64,000 bases of DNA from Pseudomonadota bacterium (GCA_018241525.1 JAFEDR010000009.1:248001-312000), one strand, 5' to 3'. Numbered from the stretch's first letter, positions 49,876 to 58,806 are shown. The notes: generated by a model from the letters alone, not told the origin. Program-made: numbers and translations.

Positions 49876-51897
49876 GATGATGACGCGGTCGCGTGCCGCG
49901 GGCGGTCGGTGCAGCTCGCCGCCGAGTTCGCGGGCGGCTTTGTGCCCGGCGTAGACGGCCGCGGCGATGATGGCCGGCTGCCGGCAATCGCCGACGCGGG
50001 TGATCCGGCTGCCGTCCTCCTCGCCCTCGTGACCCACGAGCTCGCGGAACAGCGCGTCGTCCGGTTCCCGCGAGGTCACGAGCACGACCGCCGCCGCCTC
50101 GCACTCGAGCTCGCGCCCGCTGTAGACGCAGCCGAGCCGCGCCACCCGACCGTCGAAGCCCTCGAGGGCGCGGTTGACGACGATCTCGACGCCGGCCTCG
50201 AGCAGCTCGCGCTGCGTCCGGGGCTGCTCGGCCGTGTACTGGCTCCAGTCCCCGGCCTTGCCCTCGGTGGTGACGTAGCACACCTCCGCCCCCTGCCGGG
50301 CGAGGAGCAGGGCCAGCACCGGACCCATGTAATAGTGGTCGTCGTCGAACACCACCACCCGACCGGAGGGGCGGACGCCGTCCATCACGTCGTCCGGCGT
50401 CAGCACCGTACCCGTGAGGCGCTCGATCGGCCGCGCATGCCAGCGGCCAAGGCCGTCCCGGCGCCAGCGGGCGCCGGTGGCGATCAGCACGTGGTCGGCG
50501 CCGAACTCCCGCACGTCCGCCGCGTTCAGCCGGTTGCCGAGATAGAGCGTGACGCCGGGCAGGCGCTGCAGCTGCCCCAGCCGGTAGTCCCGCACGCGCG
50601 CCCACTCCGCGAGTCCCGGCAGCCGGCTCTCGCGCGTCACGCGCCCGCCGGCGGCGTCGCCGGCCTCCGCGAGCGCGACCTCGAAGCCACGCTTGCCCAG
50701 GACGTGCGCGGCCTCCAGGCCGGCAGGTCCCGCGCCGACGACGAGTACCCGTCCACGCCCCGCGGGCACGCGCTCAGGGTGCCAGCCGCTGCGCCACTCC
50801 TCGCCCATCGTCGGGTTCTGGGTGCAGCGCAACGCGACGCCCCGGAAATTGTGCGCGTAGCAAATGTTGCAGCCGATGCACTCGCGGATATCCTCGACCC
50901 GGCCGTCGCGGATCTTCTGCGGCAGGAATGGATCCGCGATCGAGGGGCGCGCGGCACCGACGAAGTCGAGCACGCCACTGCGCAGCTGGCGCAGCATCGT
51001 GTCCGGCGAGGTAAAGCGCCCGACGCCGACCACCGGCCGGCGGGTCAGCGAGCGGATGTCGCGGATCCGGTCCTCGAGCGCCGCCTCCGGCACGAAGCGC
51101 GACGAGCCCATTTCCTCGTCGTAGTCGGCCAGCACCAGGTCCCAGAGGTCCGGCAGCTCGCCGAGCATGGCCATCAGGTCGCGCGTCTCGTCGAGCCCGA
51201 GGTGTTGGTCGCCGTGGCCGTTCGCGCTGAAGCGCGTCGCGATCGCGCAGCGGTCGCCGACAGCATCGCGGGTCTCCTCGAGCAGCTCGCGGAAGAGGCG
51301 TGCGCGATTCTCGAGCGAGCCGCCGTATTCGTCGCCGCGATCGTTGAGGCTGCGCGACAGGAATTCCCAGACGAGATAGCCGTGCGTCGGGTAGACGTAG
51401 ACGACGTCGAATCCGGCGGCACGCGCCCGCAGGGCAGCGTCGCGGTGCCAGCGACGGAAGCGCCGGATGTCGGCCCGGTCCATCCGCTGCGACTGGAACG
51501 GGTCGGTGCGGCCCGGCATCGAGCGGACCCCGATCGCGGGCACCCGCGAGGCCAGGTTCGCCACGTACGAGCCGCCGTGCCAAAGCTCGATCCCCGCGAG
51601 CGCACCGTGCGCGTGGACGGCATCGGCCATCGCCGCCAGGTTCGCGAGGTCGCCGTCGTCCCAGTTCGCCGCGAATGGGTACGGCGCGTCGTCCGAGGTC
51701 GGGTGGATCGAGCAGTACTCGGTGCAGACCACGCCCCAGCCGCCCTCGGCTTTCATGCCGCGCATCGCAGCGAGCGTCCGCGGCAGAGCGTGGCCCATGC
51801 CGGTGCAGTGCGGTACCTGGTAGAAGCGGTTCGGCGCGGTCACCGGCCCGAGGCGGAGCGGCTCGAAAAGCGGCGCGTAGCGCGGATCGGTCGCCAT
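49861..51897 (-). CDS. Trimethylamine/dimethylamine-dehydrogenase-like FMN/4Fe-4S flavoprotein
   Basis: 678 residues, close to trimethylamine dehydrogenase (about 730). It begins ATDPRYAPLFEPLRLGP, then RFYQVPHC with C31 at the position of TMADH Cys30, which links FMN covalently, and Y61 (TEYCSIHP) at Tyr60. The barrel continues to VYVYPTHGYL and GDEYGGSLENR; the cluster is ECIGCNICYAHN ... LRCTQN, giving four cysteines; NAD/ADP-type domains follow (VLVVGAGPAGLEAA). The TMADH substrate bowl uses Tyr60, Trp264 and Trp355; here the two Trp positions are not Trp (DYDEEMGSS; CYAHN), so the amine is probably different. GGAGGGC precedes the ATG. Divergent from an MttB-like gene. Confidence 0.88.
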   Translation of the reverse strand: MATDPRYAPLFEPLRLGPVTAPNRFYQVPHCTGMGHALPRTLAAMRGMKAEGGWGVVCTEYCSIHPTSDDAPYPFAANWDDGDLANLAAMADAVHAHGALAGIELWHGGSYVANLASRVPAIGVRSMPGRTDPFQSQRMDRADIRRFRRWHRDAALRARAAGFDVVYVYPTHGYLVWEFLSRSLNDRGDEYGGSLENRARLFRELLEETRDAVGDRCAIATRFSANGHGDQHLGLDETRDLMAMLGELPDLWDLVLADYDEEMGSSRFVPEAALEDRIRDIRSLTRRPVVGVGRFTSPDTMLRQLRSGVLDFVGAARPSIADPFLPQKIRDGRVEDIRECIGCNICYAHNFRGVALRCTQNPTMGEEWRSGWHPERVPAGRGRVLVVGAGPAGLEAAHVLGKRGFEVALAEAGDAAGGRVTRESRLPGLAEWARVRDYRLGQLQRLPGVTLYLGNRLNAADVREFGADHVLIATGARWRRDGLGRWHARPIERLTGTVLTPDDVMDGVRPSGRVVVFDDDHYYMGPVLALLLARQGAEVCYVTTEGKAGDWSQYTAEQPRTQRELLEAGVEIVVNRALEGFDGRVARLGCVYSGRELECEAAAVVLVTSREPDDALFRELVGHEGEEDGSRITRVGDCRQPAIIAAAVYAGHKAARELGGELHRPPAARDRVIIAPGR

Positions 51898-52009
51898 CGG
51901 TGCCCTCCGGCGCGACCGCGGAGCCGGTCGCATTTCGAAATGCTCGTTATACGTCCATATAGTAAACTTATATAAGCATATAGTTCGCTCTCACGTCGGA
52001 GGGTCGCCG
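51898..52009. promoter_or_regulatory. Highly repetitive AT-rich divergent promoter region
   Basis: 112 bp between the flavoprotein and the MttB-like gene. It contains a perfect 12-bp palindrome CATTTCGAAATG (51931-51942), two direct copies of CATATAGT (51956-51963 and 51977-51984, 21 bp apart) and, centred between them, the perfect palindrome CTTATATAAG (51967-51976). A promoter with -35 TTATAC (51948) and -10 TATAAG (51971) is possible. The design suggests a single regulator switching both genes. Confidence 0.65.
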
Positions 52010-53524
52010 ATGCGCCCCGAATCCCACCGCGGCCGCCGCCCCCGCCCCCCGCCGCCTCCGCCGGCCGTGGTCGATCGGGGGCGGCATGCGGGCCCGACAT
52101 CGCCCTACGAGCCGCTCGCGCCACACGCGGTCGACCTCGTGATCAGCTCGGCGATCACGCTGCTCCAGGACGTGGGCTGCGCGTTCGAGACCGGCACCGA
52201 GGCCATCGACCTGTTCCGGGCAGCCGGGTGCGAAGTCGCCGACGACGGCGTGGTGCGCTTCCCGCCCGCCGTGGTGCGCGACACCCTGGCGTCGGTCGCG
52301 AAGGGCACGCGCCTCTGGAACCGGTCCGGCACGGCCTGCCTCGAGATCGACGCCGCGCACACCTGGTTCATCCCGGGGATGACCTGTATCAAGGTCTACG
52401 ATCGCGACAGCGGCGAGTCGCGCCCGAGCACCGCCGAGGACCTGGCCACCATCGCGCGGGTCGCAGACGCACTGCCGAACATCGACGCCGTCTGTGTGGC
52501 GTGCAAGGACGTCCCGAACTCGGATATCCACGGCGAGATCGGCGAGTTCGCGGTGCTCCTCGAGAACACGACCAAGCCGCTTGAGTACCTGTGCGAGAAC
52601 GCCGAATCCTTCGAGGTCGCCATCGAGATGGCCGCGGCCGTGCGCGGCTCGCGCGCCGCACTCGCCGAGAAGCCCTACTTCCTGCAGATCGTGACGCCGC
52701 TGCCGCTCAACTACTGGCGCACGCACATCGATCAGGTGATCGCCGGCGCGCGCGCCGGCGTCCCGGTGAGTGTCGGCACGCTGCCGATCGGCGGCGCCTC
52801 GACGCCGATTACCATGGCCGGCTGCATGGTCAACAGCCTCGCGACCGACTTCGCCGGCATGGTGCTCGGCCAGCTGGCCCGTCGCGGCGCCTTCGTGATC
52901 GGCAGCTCCGACATCTGCTTCATGGAGCCGGCCACCGGCGGCATCGGCAACTTCGGTCACGCTTCGCTCGCGGACGCCGCCGCGCACCAGGTGCGGCGCC
53001 GGCTCGGCATCCCCTCGTTTACCGGCCTCGGCGGCCACTCGGTTGCCCGGCGCTTCGACCAGGACGCGGTCTGGGAGCTCACCGCCGGCATGATGCAGGC
53101 GTTCTTCACGCGGCCGGCGACGCTCGACTACCTCGGGTCGCTCGACGAGGGCATCACCTACTCGCTGCACGCGCTCTGCCTGTGTGACGAGCTCGCCGGG
53201 CTCCTGCGCAGCATGTGGCAGGGCATCGAGGTCTCCGAGGACACGATCGCACTCGATCTCGCCCGGCGGGTCGGCCCACGTGGCAACTACCTCGCGCAGC
53301 CGCACACCGCCGCCCACTGCCGCGAGCAGCTCTGGGGCGCCCGCTACCTGGGACCGCACATCCCGCTGAGCTCGGGCCTCGCACCGGACCGTACGCTTCG
53401 TGAGCGCATCGACGAGGATCTCGGGCGACTGCTTGGGCATGCACCCGAGCCGCTCGAGGCCGGTATCCGCGCCGAGCTCGCGACGATCCGGGCGCGATTT
53501 CGCGAACGCTACCGGCCCGGCTGA
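52010..53524 (+). CDS. MttB-family (trimethylamine methyltransferase superfamily) protein, non-pyrrolysine
   Basis: 504 residues, family length. The barrel shows VDLVISSAITLLQDVGCAFET, FIPGMTCIKVYD, and PLEYLCENAESFEVAIEMAA; the later NSLATDFAGMVLGQL and GGHSVARRFDQDAVWELTAGMMQAF are typical MttB-like segments. There is no in-frame amber codon, so it belongs to the non-pyrrolysine branch that includes glycine-betaine methyltransferase MtgB. Those enzymes demethylate quaternary amines to a corrinoid protein; no corrinoid protein or reductive activator is nearby. The first 30 residues are Pro/Arg-rich and may not be structured. GGAGG precedes the ATG at 52010. Confidence 0.9.
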   Translation: MRPESHRGRRPRPPPPPPAVVDRGRHAGPTSPYEPLAPHAVDLVISSAITLLQDVGCAFETGTEAIDLFRAAGCEVADDGVVRFPPAVVRDTLASVAKGTRLWNRSGTACLEIDAAHTWFIPGMTCIKVYDRDSGESRPSTAEDLATIARVADALPNIDAVCVACKDVPNSDIHGEIGEFAVLLENTTKPLEYLCENAESFEVAIEMAAAVRGSRAALAEKPYFLQIVTPLPLNYWRTHIDQVIAGARAGVPVSVGTLPIGGASTPITMAGCMVNSLATDFAGMVLGQLARRGAFVIGSSDICFMEPATGGIGNFGHASLADAAAHQVRRRLGIPSFTGLGGHSVARRFDQDAVWELTAGMMQAFFTRPATLDYLGSLDEGITYSLHALCLCDELAGLLRSMWQGIEVSEDTIALDLARRVGPRGNYLAQPHTAAHCREQLWGARYLGPHIPLSSGLAPDRTLRERIDEDLGRLLGHAPEPLEAGIRAELATIRARFRERYRPG

Positions 53525-53632
53525 GCGGCGCCGGCGCCCACTCCCGGTACAATCCCCGCCTGTGGCGCCGTCTCGGGCGCCACCGGGTCCGCGGGCGACC
53601 AGCTCCGGCCGAACACTGCGGGAGCCGATCGC

Positions 53633-55834
53633 ATGATCCGACGTCGCCGACTGCCTCTGATCGCGCCGCTGCTGCTGGCGCCGGCGTGGCTCGCGCTCGC
53701 CGCCGCGGCTGGAACGACCTCGCCGGCGCCCGGGCGCGTCGACGCGGCGCGCCTCGCCGCCGTCGACGCCGAGCCCGGCAACTGGTTCACCGGCGGACGC
53801 GACCGCGACGGGACCTACTACTCGCCGCTGCGGCAGATCGACACAAGCAACGTCGAACGCCTCGGCTACGCGTGGTCCTACGACCTCGGCACGCCGCGCC
53901 GCGGACAGGAGGCGACACCGATCGTCGTCGACGGTGTCATGTACACCTCCGGCACCTGGGGGTACGTCTACGCGCTCGACGCAGCTTCGGGCCGCGAGCT
54001 GTGGCGATACGATCCGCAGGCGAACTACCGGGCGGCGCGCAACCCGTGCTGCGACCTCGTCAACCGCGGCGTCGCCGTCTGGCAGGGCAAGGTCTACGTG
54101 GCCTCCGTCGACGGCCGGCTGCACTCGCTGGATGCCCGCACCGGCGAGGCGCGCTGGATCGTCGACACGATCGCCGATCACTCGCTGCCGTACTCGAGCA
54201 CCGGCGCGCCGCAGATCGCCGGCCGCGTGGTCGTGATCGGCAACAGCGGCTCGGACATGGGCAAGGCCGGCGTGCGCGGCTATGTCTCGGGTTACGACCT
54301 CACAACGGGTCGCCTGCGCTGGCGGTTCTACACCGTGCCGCCGGCACCCGGCCGACCGTACGAGCACCCGGATCTCGCCGCCGCCGACCGGACCTGGCCC
54401 GCCGGACGCAGCGCCGTGTTCCAGGGCGGCGGCACGGCCTGGGACGGCTTCGCCTATGACCCGGCGGCTGACCTGGTGTACTTCGGCACGGCGAATGCCG
54501 CGCCGTACGACCTGCGCCAGGTCGGGCCCTCGCGCTTCGATGCGCTCTATACGGCGAGCATCGTGGCCCTGCACGCCGCGACCGGACGCCTCGCCTGGTA
54601 CTACCAGACGACGCCCCACGACCAGTACGACTACGACGCGGTGCAGAAGCTCATCCTCACCGACCTCAGCGTCGGCGGCCAGCCGCGCCGGGTGCTGATG
54701 CAGGCGTCCAAGAACGGCTTCTACTACGTGCTCGACCACAAGACCGGCGAGCTGCTCTCGGCGAACAGTTACACCTACGTCAACTGGGCCACCGGGGTCG
54801 ACCTCAAGACCGGGCGCCCGCTCGTCGCCGCGAACGCCGACTGGACGCAGGGACCGCGGAACATCTATCCGTCCTGGGCCGGCGGCCACACCTGGATGCC
54901 GATGTCCTACAGCCGCGCGAGCCGGCTGACCTACATCCCGGTGATCGACGTGCCGAACATCTGGGTCGACATGGCGGCCAATGGCGGCACGGTGAAGTTC
55001 CTCGACGGCTTCTTCACGGTCAACGGCATCATGCCGGACGAGACCTACAACCCCGAGGATCTGAAGCGCCTCTATGGCCCGCTGCCGCCGCTCGACTCGC
55101 TGAAAGCCGAGCGCAAGGAGAAGCTGGTCCGCGAGCTGATCCGCGCCTGGGACCCGGTCGCCGGCAAGGTCGTGTGGGAACACGAGACCTCCTCGGGCAT
55201 GCGCGGCTACGACGGCGGCATCATGAGCACCGCCGGCAATCTCGTGTTCCAGGGACGTGGCAGCGGCGAGCTGTGGATCTACGCGGCCGACAGCGGTCGG
55301 GTGCTGAAGCGCATCGCGACCGGCAGCCACCTGATGGCGGCGCCGATGACCTACACCGTTCGCGGCGAACAGTACGTCGCCGTGCAGGCAGGCTACGGCG
55401 GCGCCGCGATCACAGTCGGGCCGGCACCGGAGTCGAGCGCAGCGTCGCGCTACGAGAACGTCAACCGGATCATCGCCTTCAAGCTCGATGGACCGGCGGT
55501 GCCGCTGCCGCCGGCACTGCCGCCCGTTCGCTTCGAGCAGCCGCCCGAGCAGCATGCCGGCGAAGCGAGCATCCGCGCCGGCGAGATCAAGTTCATCGAG
55601 GAGTGCTCGCGCTGCCACGCGTTCGGGCCGAGCGTCACGCCCGACCTGCGGCGCCTGAACGCGGGGCTGCACGCCGCCTTCAAGGACATCGTGCTCAAGG
55701 GTCTCGTGGCGCCGACCGGCATGGAGGGCTTCGACGACCTGCTCTCCGAGCAGGACGTCGACGACATCCACGCCTACCTGATCGACGAGGCGTGGAAGGC
55801 ATATCGCGAGCAGCAGGCGACCGCGCACCCGTGA
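53633..55834 (+). CDS. PQQ-dependent quinohaemoprotein alcohol dehydrogenase (C-terminal cytochrome c)
   Basis: 733 residues. Signal peptide LPLIAPLLLAPAWLALAAAA, then an eight-bladed PQQ propeller (NWFTGGRDRDGTYYSPLRQI start), and a C-terminal cytochrome c with C658-x2-C661-H662 (CSRCHAFG). The vicinal C139-C140 pair is the disulphide that covers PQQ, and the catalytic region reads TTPHDQYDYDAVQ with D333 as base and D335 two residues on. In XoxF/PedH-type enzymes this extra Asp binds a lanthanide; calcium enzymes usually lack it. It should oxidise an alcohol in the periplasm. It lies 108 bp after the MttB-like gene, in the same direction. Confidence 0.9.
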   Translation: MIRRRRLPLIAPLLLAPAWLALAAAAGTTSPAPGRVDAARLAAVDAEPGNWFTGGRDRDGTYYSPLRQIDTSNVERLGYAWSYDLGTPRRGQEATPIVVDGVMYTSGTWGYVYALDAASGRELWRYDPQANYRAARNPCCDLVNRGVAVWQGKVYVASVDGRLHSLDARTGEARWIVDTIADHSLPYSSTGAPQIAGRVVVIGNSGSDMGKAGVRGYVSGYDLTTGRLRWRFYTVPPAPGRPYEHPDLAAADRTWPAGRSAVFQGGGTAWDGFAYDPAADLVYFGTANAAPYDLRQVGPSRFDALYTASIVALHAATGRLAWYYQTTPHDQYDYDAVQKLILTDLSVGGQPRRVLMQASKNGFYYVLDHKTGELLSANSYTYVNWATGVDLKTGRPLVAANADWTQGPRNIYPSWAGGHTWMPMSYSRASRLTYIPVIDVPNIWVDMAANGGTVKFLDGFFTVNGIMPDETYNPEDLKRLYGPLPPLDSLKAERKEKLVRELIRAWDPVAGKVVWEHETSSGMRGYDGGIMSTAGNLVFQGRGSGELWIYAADSGRVLKRIATGSHLMAAPMTYTVRGEQYVAVQAGYGGAAITVGPAPESSAASRYENVNRIIAFKLDGPAVPLPPALPPVRFEQPPEQHAGEASIRAGEIKFIEECSRCHAFGPSVTPDLRRLNAGLHAAFKDIVLKGLVAPTGMEGFDDLLSEQDVDDIHAYLIDEAWKAYREQQATAHP

Positions 55835-55896
55835 TGCCGCACCCCGGCCGATGAGCGGCGTGCGGCGAGCGAGCTGACACGGCGGTGGCCGCAGCC

Positions 55897-57285
55897 ATGC
55901 AGGCGGGCGGGCGGCCGGTGGCAGACGCGGCGAGCGAGCGGGCGGCCCTGTTCGGCCTCGCGTGGCCGCTGTTCATAGAGCTGCTGCTCGGCATGGCCGT
56001 CGGTGTCGTCGGCCTCGCGCTCGCGGCGCGGATGTCGGCAGCGGCTTCCGGCGCGTTCGCGCTCGCCAACAACGTCCAGGCGACGTTCTTCCTGCTGCTG
56101 CGCATCGTGAGCCTTGGCGTCAGCGTCGCGATCACCCAGGAGCTCGGCGCCGGCAACCGAACCCAGGCGGACGCCACCGCCCGCGCCGCGCTAGGCGCGA
56201 GCGGCTGGGTTGGGTTCGTCACCGCATCGCTGGTAGCCCTGGGTGCCGGCGCACTGCTCGGGCTGCTGAGTGCGCCGCCGGACGTTCTGCCGCTCGCACG
56301 CCCGTACCTGCAGGTGCTCGGTCTCGCGCTCGGCCTCGACGCGCTCAACGTGAGTCTCGCCGCCGTGCTGCGCGCGCACCTGCGCGCCCGCGACGTCGTC
56401 CGGACGATCCTCGCGATGCACGCGATCCATCTCGCGCTGTGCGTGCCGCTCATGTACGGCGCAGGCGGGCTGCCGGGCTTCGGCCTGCCCGGCTACGCGC
56501 TCGCGATGCTGGCGGCGCGCACCGCCGGCATCGCGCTGTACCTGCGCCTCTGGCGACGCCGCCTGGCACTGCGCACCCGGCCACGCGACTGGTGGCAGTG
56601 GCATGCCGAGCGACTGCGGCCGGTGCTGCACATCGGCCTGCCGGGCGCCGGCGAGGGCATCGCATACCGCCTCGCGCTGCTCGCGACGTTCGCCATCGTG
56701 GCACGGATGGGAACCCCGGCGCTCGCCACGCACGCCTACGCGATGCAGCTGACGTACCTGATCGTGCTGCCGGGCCTAGCGATCGGGCTTGCGACCGAGA
56801 TCCTGGTAGGCCGCCACGTCGGCGCCGGCCGGTTGCGCGCCGCGGATGCGACCGTGCGCCGCAGCCTCGCGTGGGGACTCGCCATCGCGACCGGCACCGC
56901 GCTCACGGGCGCGCTCGCCGCGCCATGGGTGCTCGCGCTCTTCACCGACGACCCCGGCGTGCGCCGTGCGGCACAGACGCTCCTCTGGATCTCGGTCGTG
57001 CTCGAGCCGGGCCGGCTCTTCAATCTCGTCGTCATCAACGCGCTGCGGGCGGCGGGCGACGCGCGCTTTCCGGTCGCGGCCGGCGTGCTGTCGATGCTCG
57101 TGGTCATGGCGGGCGGCGCCTGGCTGCTGGGCGTCGGGTGCGGCCTCGGCCTCGCGGGGATCTGGATCGCTTACGCGGCCGACGAATGGCTGCGCGGCCT
57201 CGTGATGCTCGGCCGATGGCGGCTCCGCGCCTGGACGCCGCATGCGCGTGCCGCAGTCCGCCGCGTGCGCCGCGTCGCGCACTGA
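55897..57285 (+). CDS. MATE-family efflux transporter
   Basis: 462 residues with 12 predicted membrane helices in two halves, opening AALFGLAWPLFIELLLGMAVGV and repeating the pattern at RPVLHIGLPGAGEGIAYRLALL. ALANNVQATFFLLLRIVSLGVSVAITQELGAGN, in pieces, contains the MATE family motif with Gln/Gly-rich turn; the second half has THAYAMQLTYLIVLPGLAIGLATEILVGRHVG in pieces. It exports cationic or drug-like compounds by Na+ or H+ antiport. The ATG at 55897 is preferred; a GTG at 55885 is in frame. It follows the PQQ dehydrogenase by about 60 bp and could be co-transcribed. Confidence 0.87.
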   Translation: MQAGGRPVADAASERAALFGLAWPLFIELLLGMAVGVVGLALAARMSAAASGAFALANNVQATFFLLLRIVSLGVSVAITQELGAGNRTQADATARAALGASGWVGFVTASLVALGAGALLGLLSAPPDVLPLARPYLQVLGLALGLDALNVSLAAVLRAHLRARDVVRTILAMHAIHLALCVPLMYGAGGLPGFGLPGYALAMLAARTAGIALYLRLWRRRLALRTRPRDWWQWHAERLRPVLHIGLPGAGEGIAYRLALLATFAIVARMGTPALATHAYAMQLTYLIVLPGLAIGLATEILVGRHVGAGRLRAADATVRRSLAWGLAIATGTALTGALAAPWVLALFTDDPGVRRAAQTLLWISVVLEPGRLFNLVVINALRAAGDARFPVAAGVLSMLVVMAGGAWLLGVGCGLGLAGIWIAYAADEWLRGLVMLGRWRLRAWTPHARAAVRRVRRVAH

Positions 57286-57295
57286 CTCGCCGTCG

Positions 57296-58405
57296 TCAGT
57301 CGACCGGCCAGGGCAGGGCCGGCGGCTCCCCCGCTTCGCCGTCGACGTCCGGCAGCGGTGCGCTGGGGTAGGTGCCGCGCCACCAGCTCCCCTGCTCGCC
57401 CGCCTGGGCGGGCTCGAGCGGCTCGCCGATGCGCGGCAGCAGCAGCGCCGCGCCGCGCGACTCCGCCTGGCGCACGAGGCGCTCGATCGGCTCGTCCCAG
57501 TCGTGCATGGCGAGCGCGAACGTGCCCCAGTGGACGGGCAGCAGCGTGCCGCCACCGAGCAGCGCGTGGGCCGCGAGCGCGTTGTCCGGACCGAGGTGGA
57601 TGTCGCCCCAGGACGGGTGGAACGCGCCGATCTCGAGCATCACGAGGTCGAACGGCCCGAGCCGCTCGCGAATCGTCGCGTACTCGCTCGTCAAGCCCGT
57701 GTCCCCGCTGAAGAACACCCGGTGGCGCGGCCCGCGAAACACGAACGAGGTCCAGAGCGTCGCATTGCGATCGGTCAGCGAGCGTCCGGAGAAGTGCTGC
57801 GAGGGCGTGGCGATGATCTCGAGCTCGCCGCCGGGCACGCGGTAGGTCTCCCACCAGTCGAGCTCCGTGATGCGGCGCGGATCGACGCCCCAGCGCTCCA
57901 GGTGGCGTCCGACGCCGAGCGGGACCACGAATGGCACCGTCGTGCGCCGCAGCGCGCGGATGGTCGGGTAGTCGAGGTGATCGTAGTGGTCGTGCGAGAT
58001 CGCGATGACGTCCGGGCGCGGCACGTCGCGCAGGTGCACGGGCACCGGCTGGAACCGCTTGGGCCCGAGCCAGCGCGTCGGCGAGGCGCGCGGGCCCCAG
58101 ACGGGGTCCGTCAGGACGCGCACGCCGTCGATCTCGACGAGCACCGTCGAGTGGCCCAGCCAGGTGGCGCGTACCCCGCCGGCGGCGCGCCGCCAGCCGT
58201 CCCGGGGGTCCACCGCCGGCAGTGGTGCGTCGGGATAGCGACGGCCGCGGACCCGCAGGAACTCGCTGAGCGTCGGCGCCGGCACGGAGCGGTCGCGAAG
58301 TCCTGCCATCACCGGGTGCACGTTCGCGAAGCCGTTGCCGTTCCAGAGCGGCGAGGCGCGCATGCGTTCCGCGCGCAGACCCTGGTTCGCATCTTCCGTC
58401 GTCAT
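57296..58405 (-). CDS. MBL-fold metallo-hydrolase (UlaG/NAPE-PLD-like)
   Basis: 369 residues. Zinc motif ISHDHYDHLDYPT (HxHxDH type), further ligands in TPSQHFSGRSLTD, FFSGDTGLTSEY and LPVHWGTFALAMHDWDEP. The opening RATWLGHSTVLVEIDGVRVLTDPVW is typical of the NAPE-phospholipase-D-like/UlaG branch. It probably hydrolyses a phosphodiester or lactone; the substrate is unknown. AGGAGCGAGCGA precedes the ATG at 58405, supporting this start. Convergent with the MATE gene and divergent from the sedolisin gene. Confidence 0.88.
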   Translation of the reverse strand: MTTEDANQGLRAERMRASPLWNGNGFANVHPVMAGLRDRSVPAPTLSEFLRVRGRRYPDAPLPAVDPRDGWRRAAGGVRATWLGHSTVLVEIDGVRVLTDPVWGPRASPTRWLGPKRFQPVPVHLRDVPRPDVIAISHDHYDHLDYPTIRALRRTTVPFVVPLGVGRHLERWGVDPRRITELDWWETYRVPGGELEIIATPSQHFSGRSLTDRNATLWTSFVFRGPRHRVFFSGDTGLTSEYATIRERLGPFDLVMLEIGAFHPSWGDIHLGPDNALAAHALLGGGTLLPVHWGTFALAMHDWDEPIERLVRQAESRGAALLLPRIGEPLEPAQAGEQGSWWRGTYPSAPLPDVDGEAGEPPALPWPVD

Positions 58406-58806
58406 TCGCTCGCTCCTGCTCGGTTCCCGTGTGGGCCGCGCACCGACTCTCCGGGCGTGCGGCCGGCCGCGCAAGCGGTGCCGCGACCGAACGCCGGGCG
58501 TCTGCGACGAACGCCGGCGCCGCTCGCCATGATGCTGTCATGAAATTGCGGCTTCGCGGCAGACGGATCCGCTGTCGCCGCGCGCCGACGCGCGTCCGCA
58601 GCGTCGAAGGTTAATTATCGCTTTTGCATCTTGCACTCGTCACCGTGGCGGCGGAACCTCCGCGCGAAGGCCGCCTCTAATCCCGAGCCGTGGCCAGGGC
58701 CATCGGCTCGGGTCGCGTTTCAGGGCGCGACCCGGCTGGTGCGCCGGGCCGCCGCGCGTGAACGCGGCTCCGCCAGCGCCCTCATCCGCGAACCCAGGAG
58801 AGGCCC
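58406..58806. other. 401-bp non-coding region with tandem hairpins before the sedolisin gene
   Basis: No gene was found. It contains a short inverted repeat CATGA-N5-TCATG (58528-58542), an AT-rich patch TTAATTAT (58611-58618) that may be a promoter -10 or an UP-like element, and two strong GC hairpins back to back at 58682-58733, ending about 70 bp before the next start. Confidence 0.5.
58682..58733 (+). terminator. Two tandem GC hairpins in the leader of the sedolisin gene
   Basis: First hairpin 58682-58712: CCCGAGCCG-TGGCC pairs with GGCCA-CGGCTCGGG, a 14-bp stem with one bulged T. The second, 58710-58733, GGGTCGCG-TTTCAGGG-CGCGACCC, shares the GGG at 58710-58712, so the two cannot fully form together. 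This may be a terminator of upstream transcription or a switch-like leader. Confidence 0.5.

Noticed and set aside
52010-53524. Pyrrolysine insertion in the MttB-family gene
   Set aside because: There is no in-frame TAG; the frame is continuous, so it is the non-pyrrolysine type.
51968-55828. Very long open frame (about 1286 codons) on the minus strand
   Set aside because: It lies opposite the MttB-like and PQQ dehydrogenase genes; the composition is Arg/Ala/Val-rich without domains, as expected for the antisense shadow of GC-rich genes.
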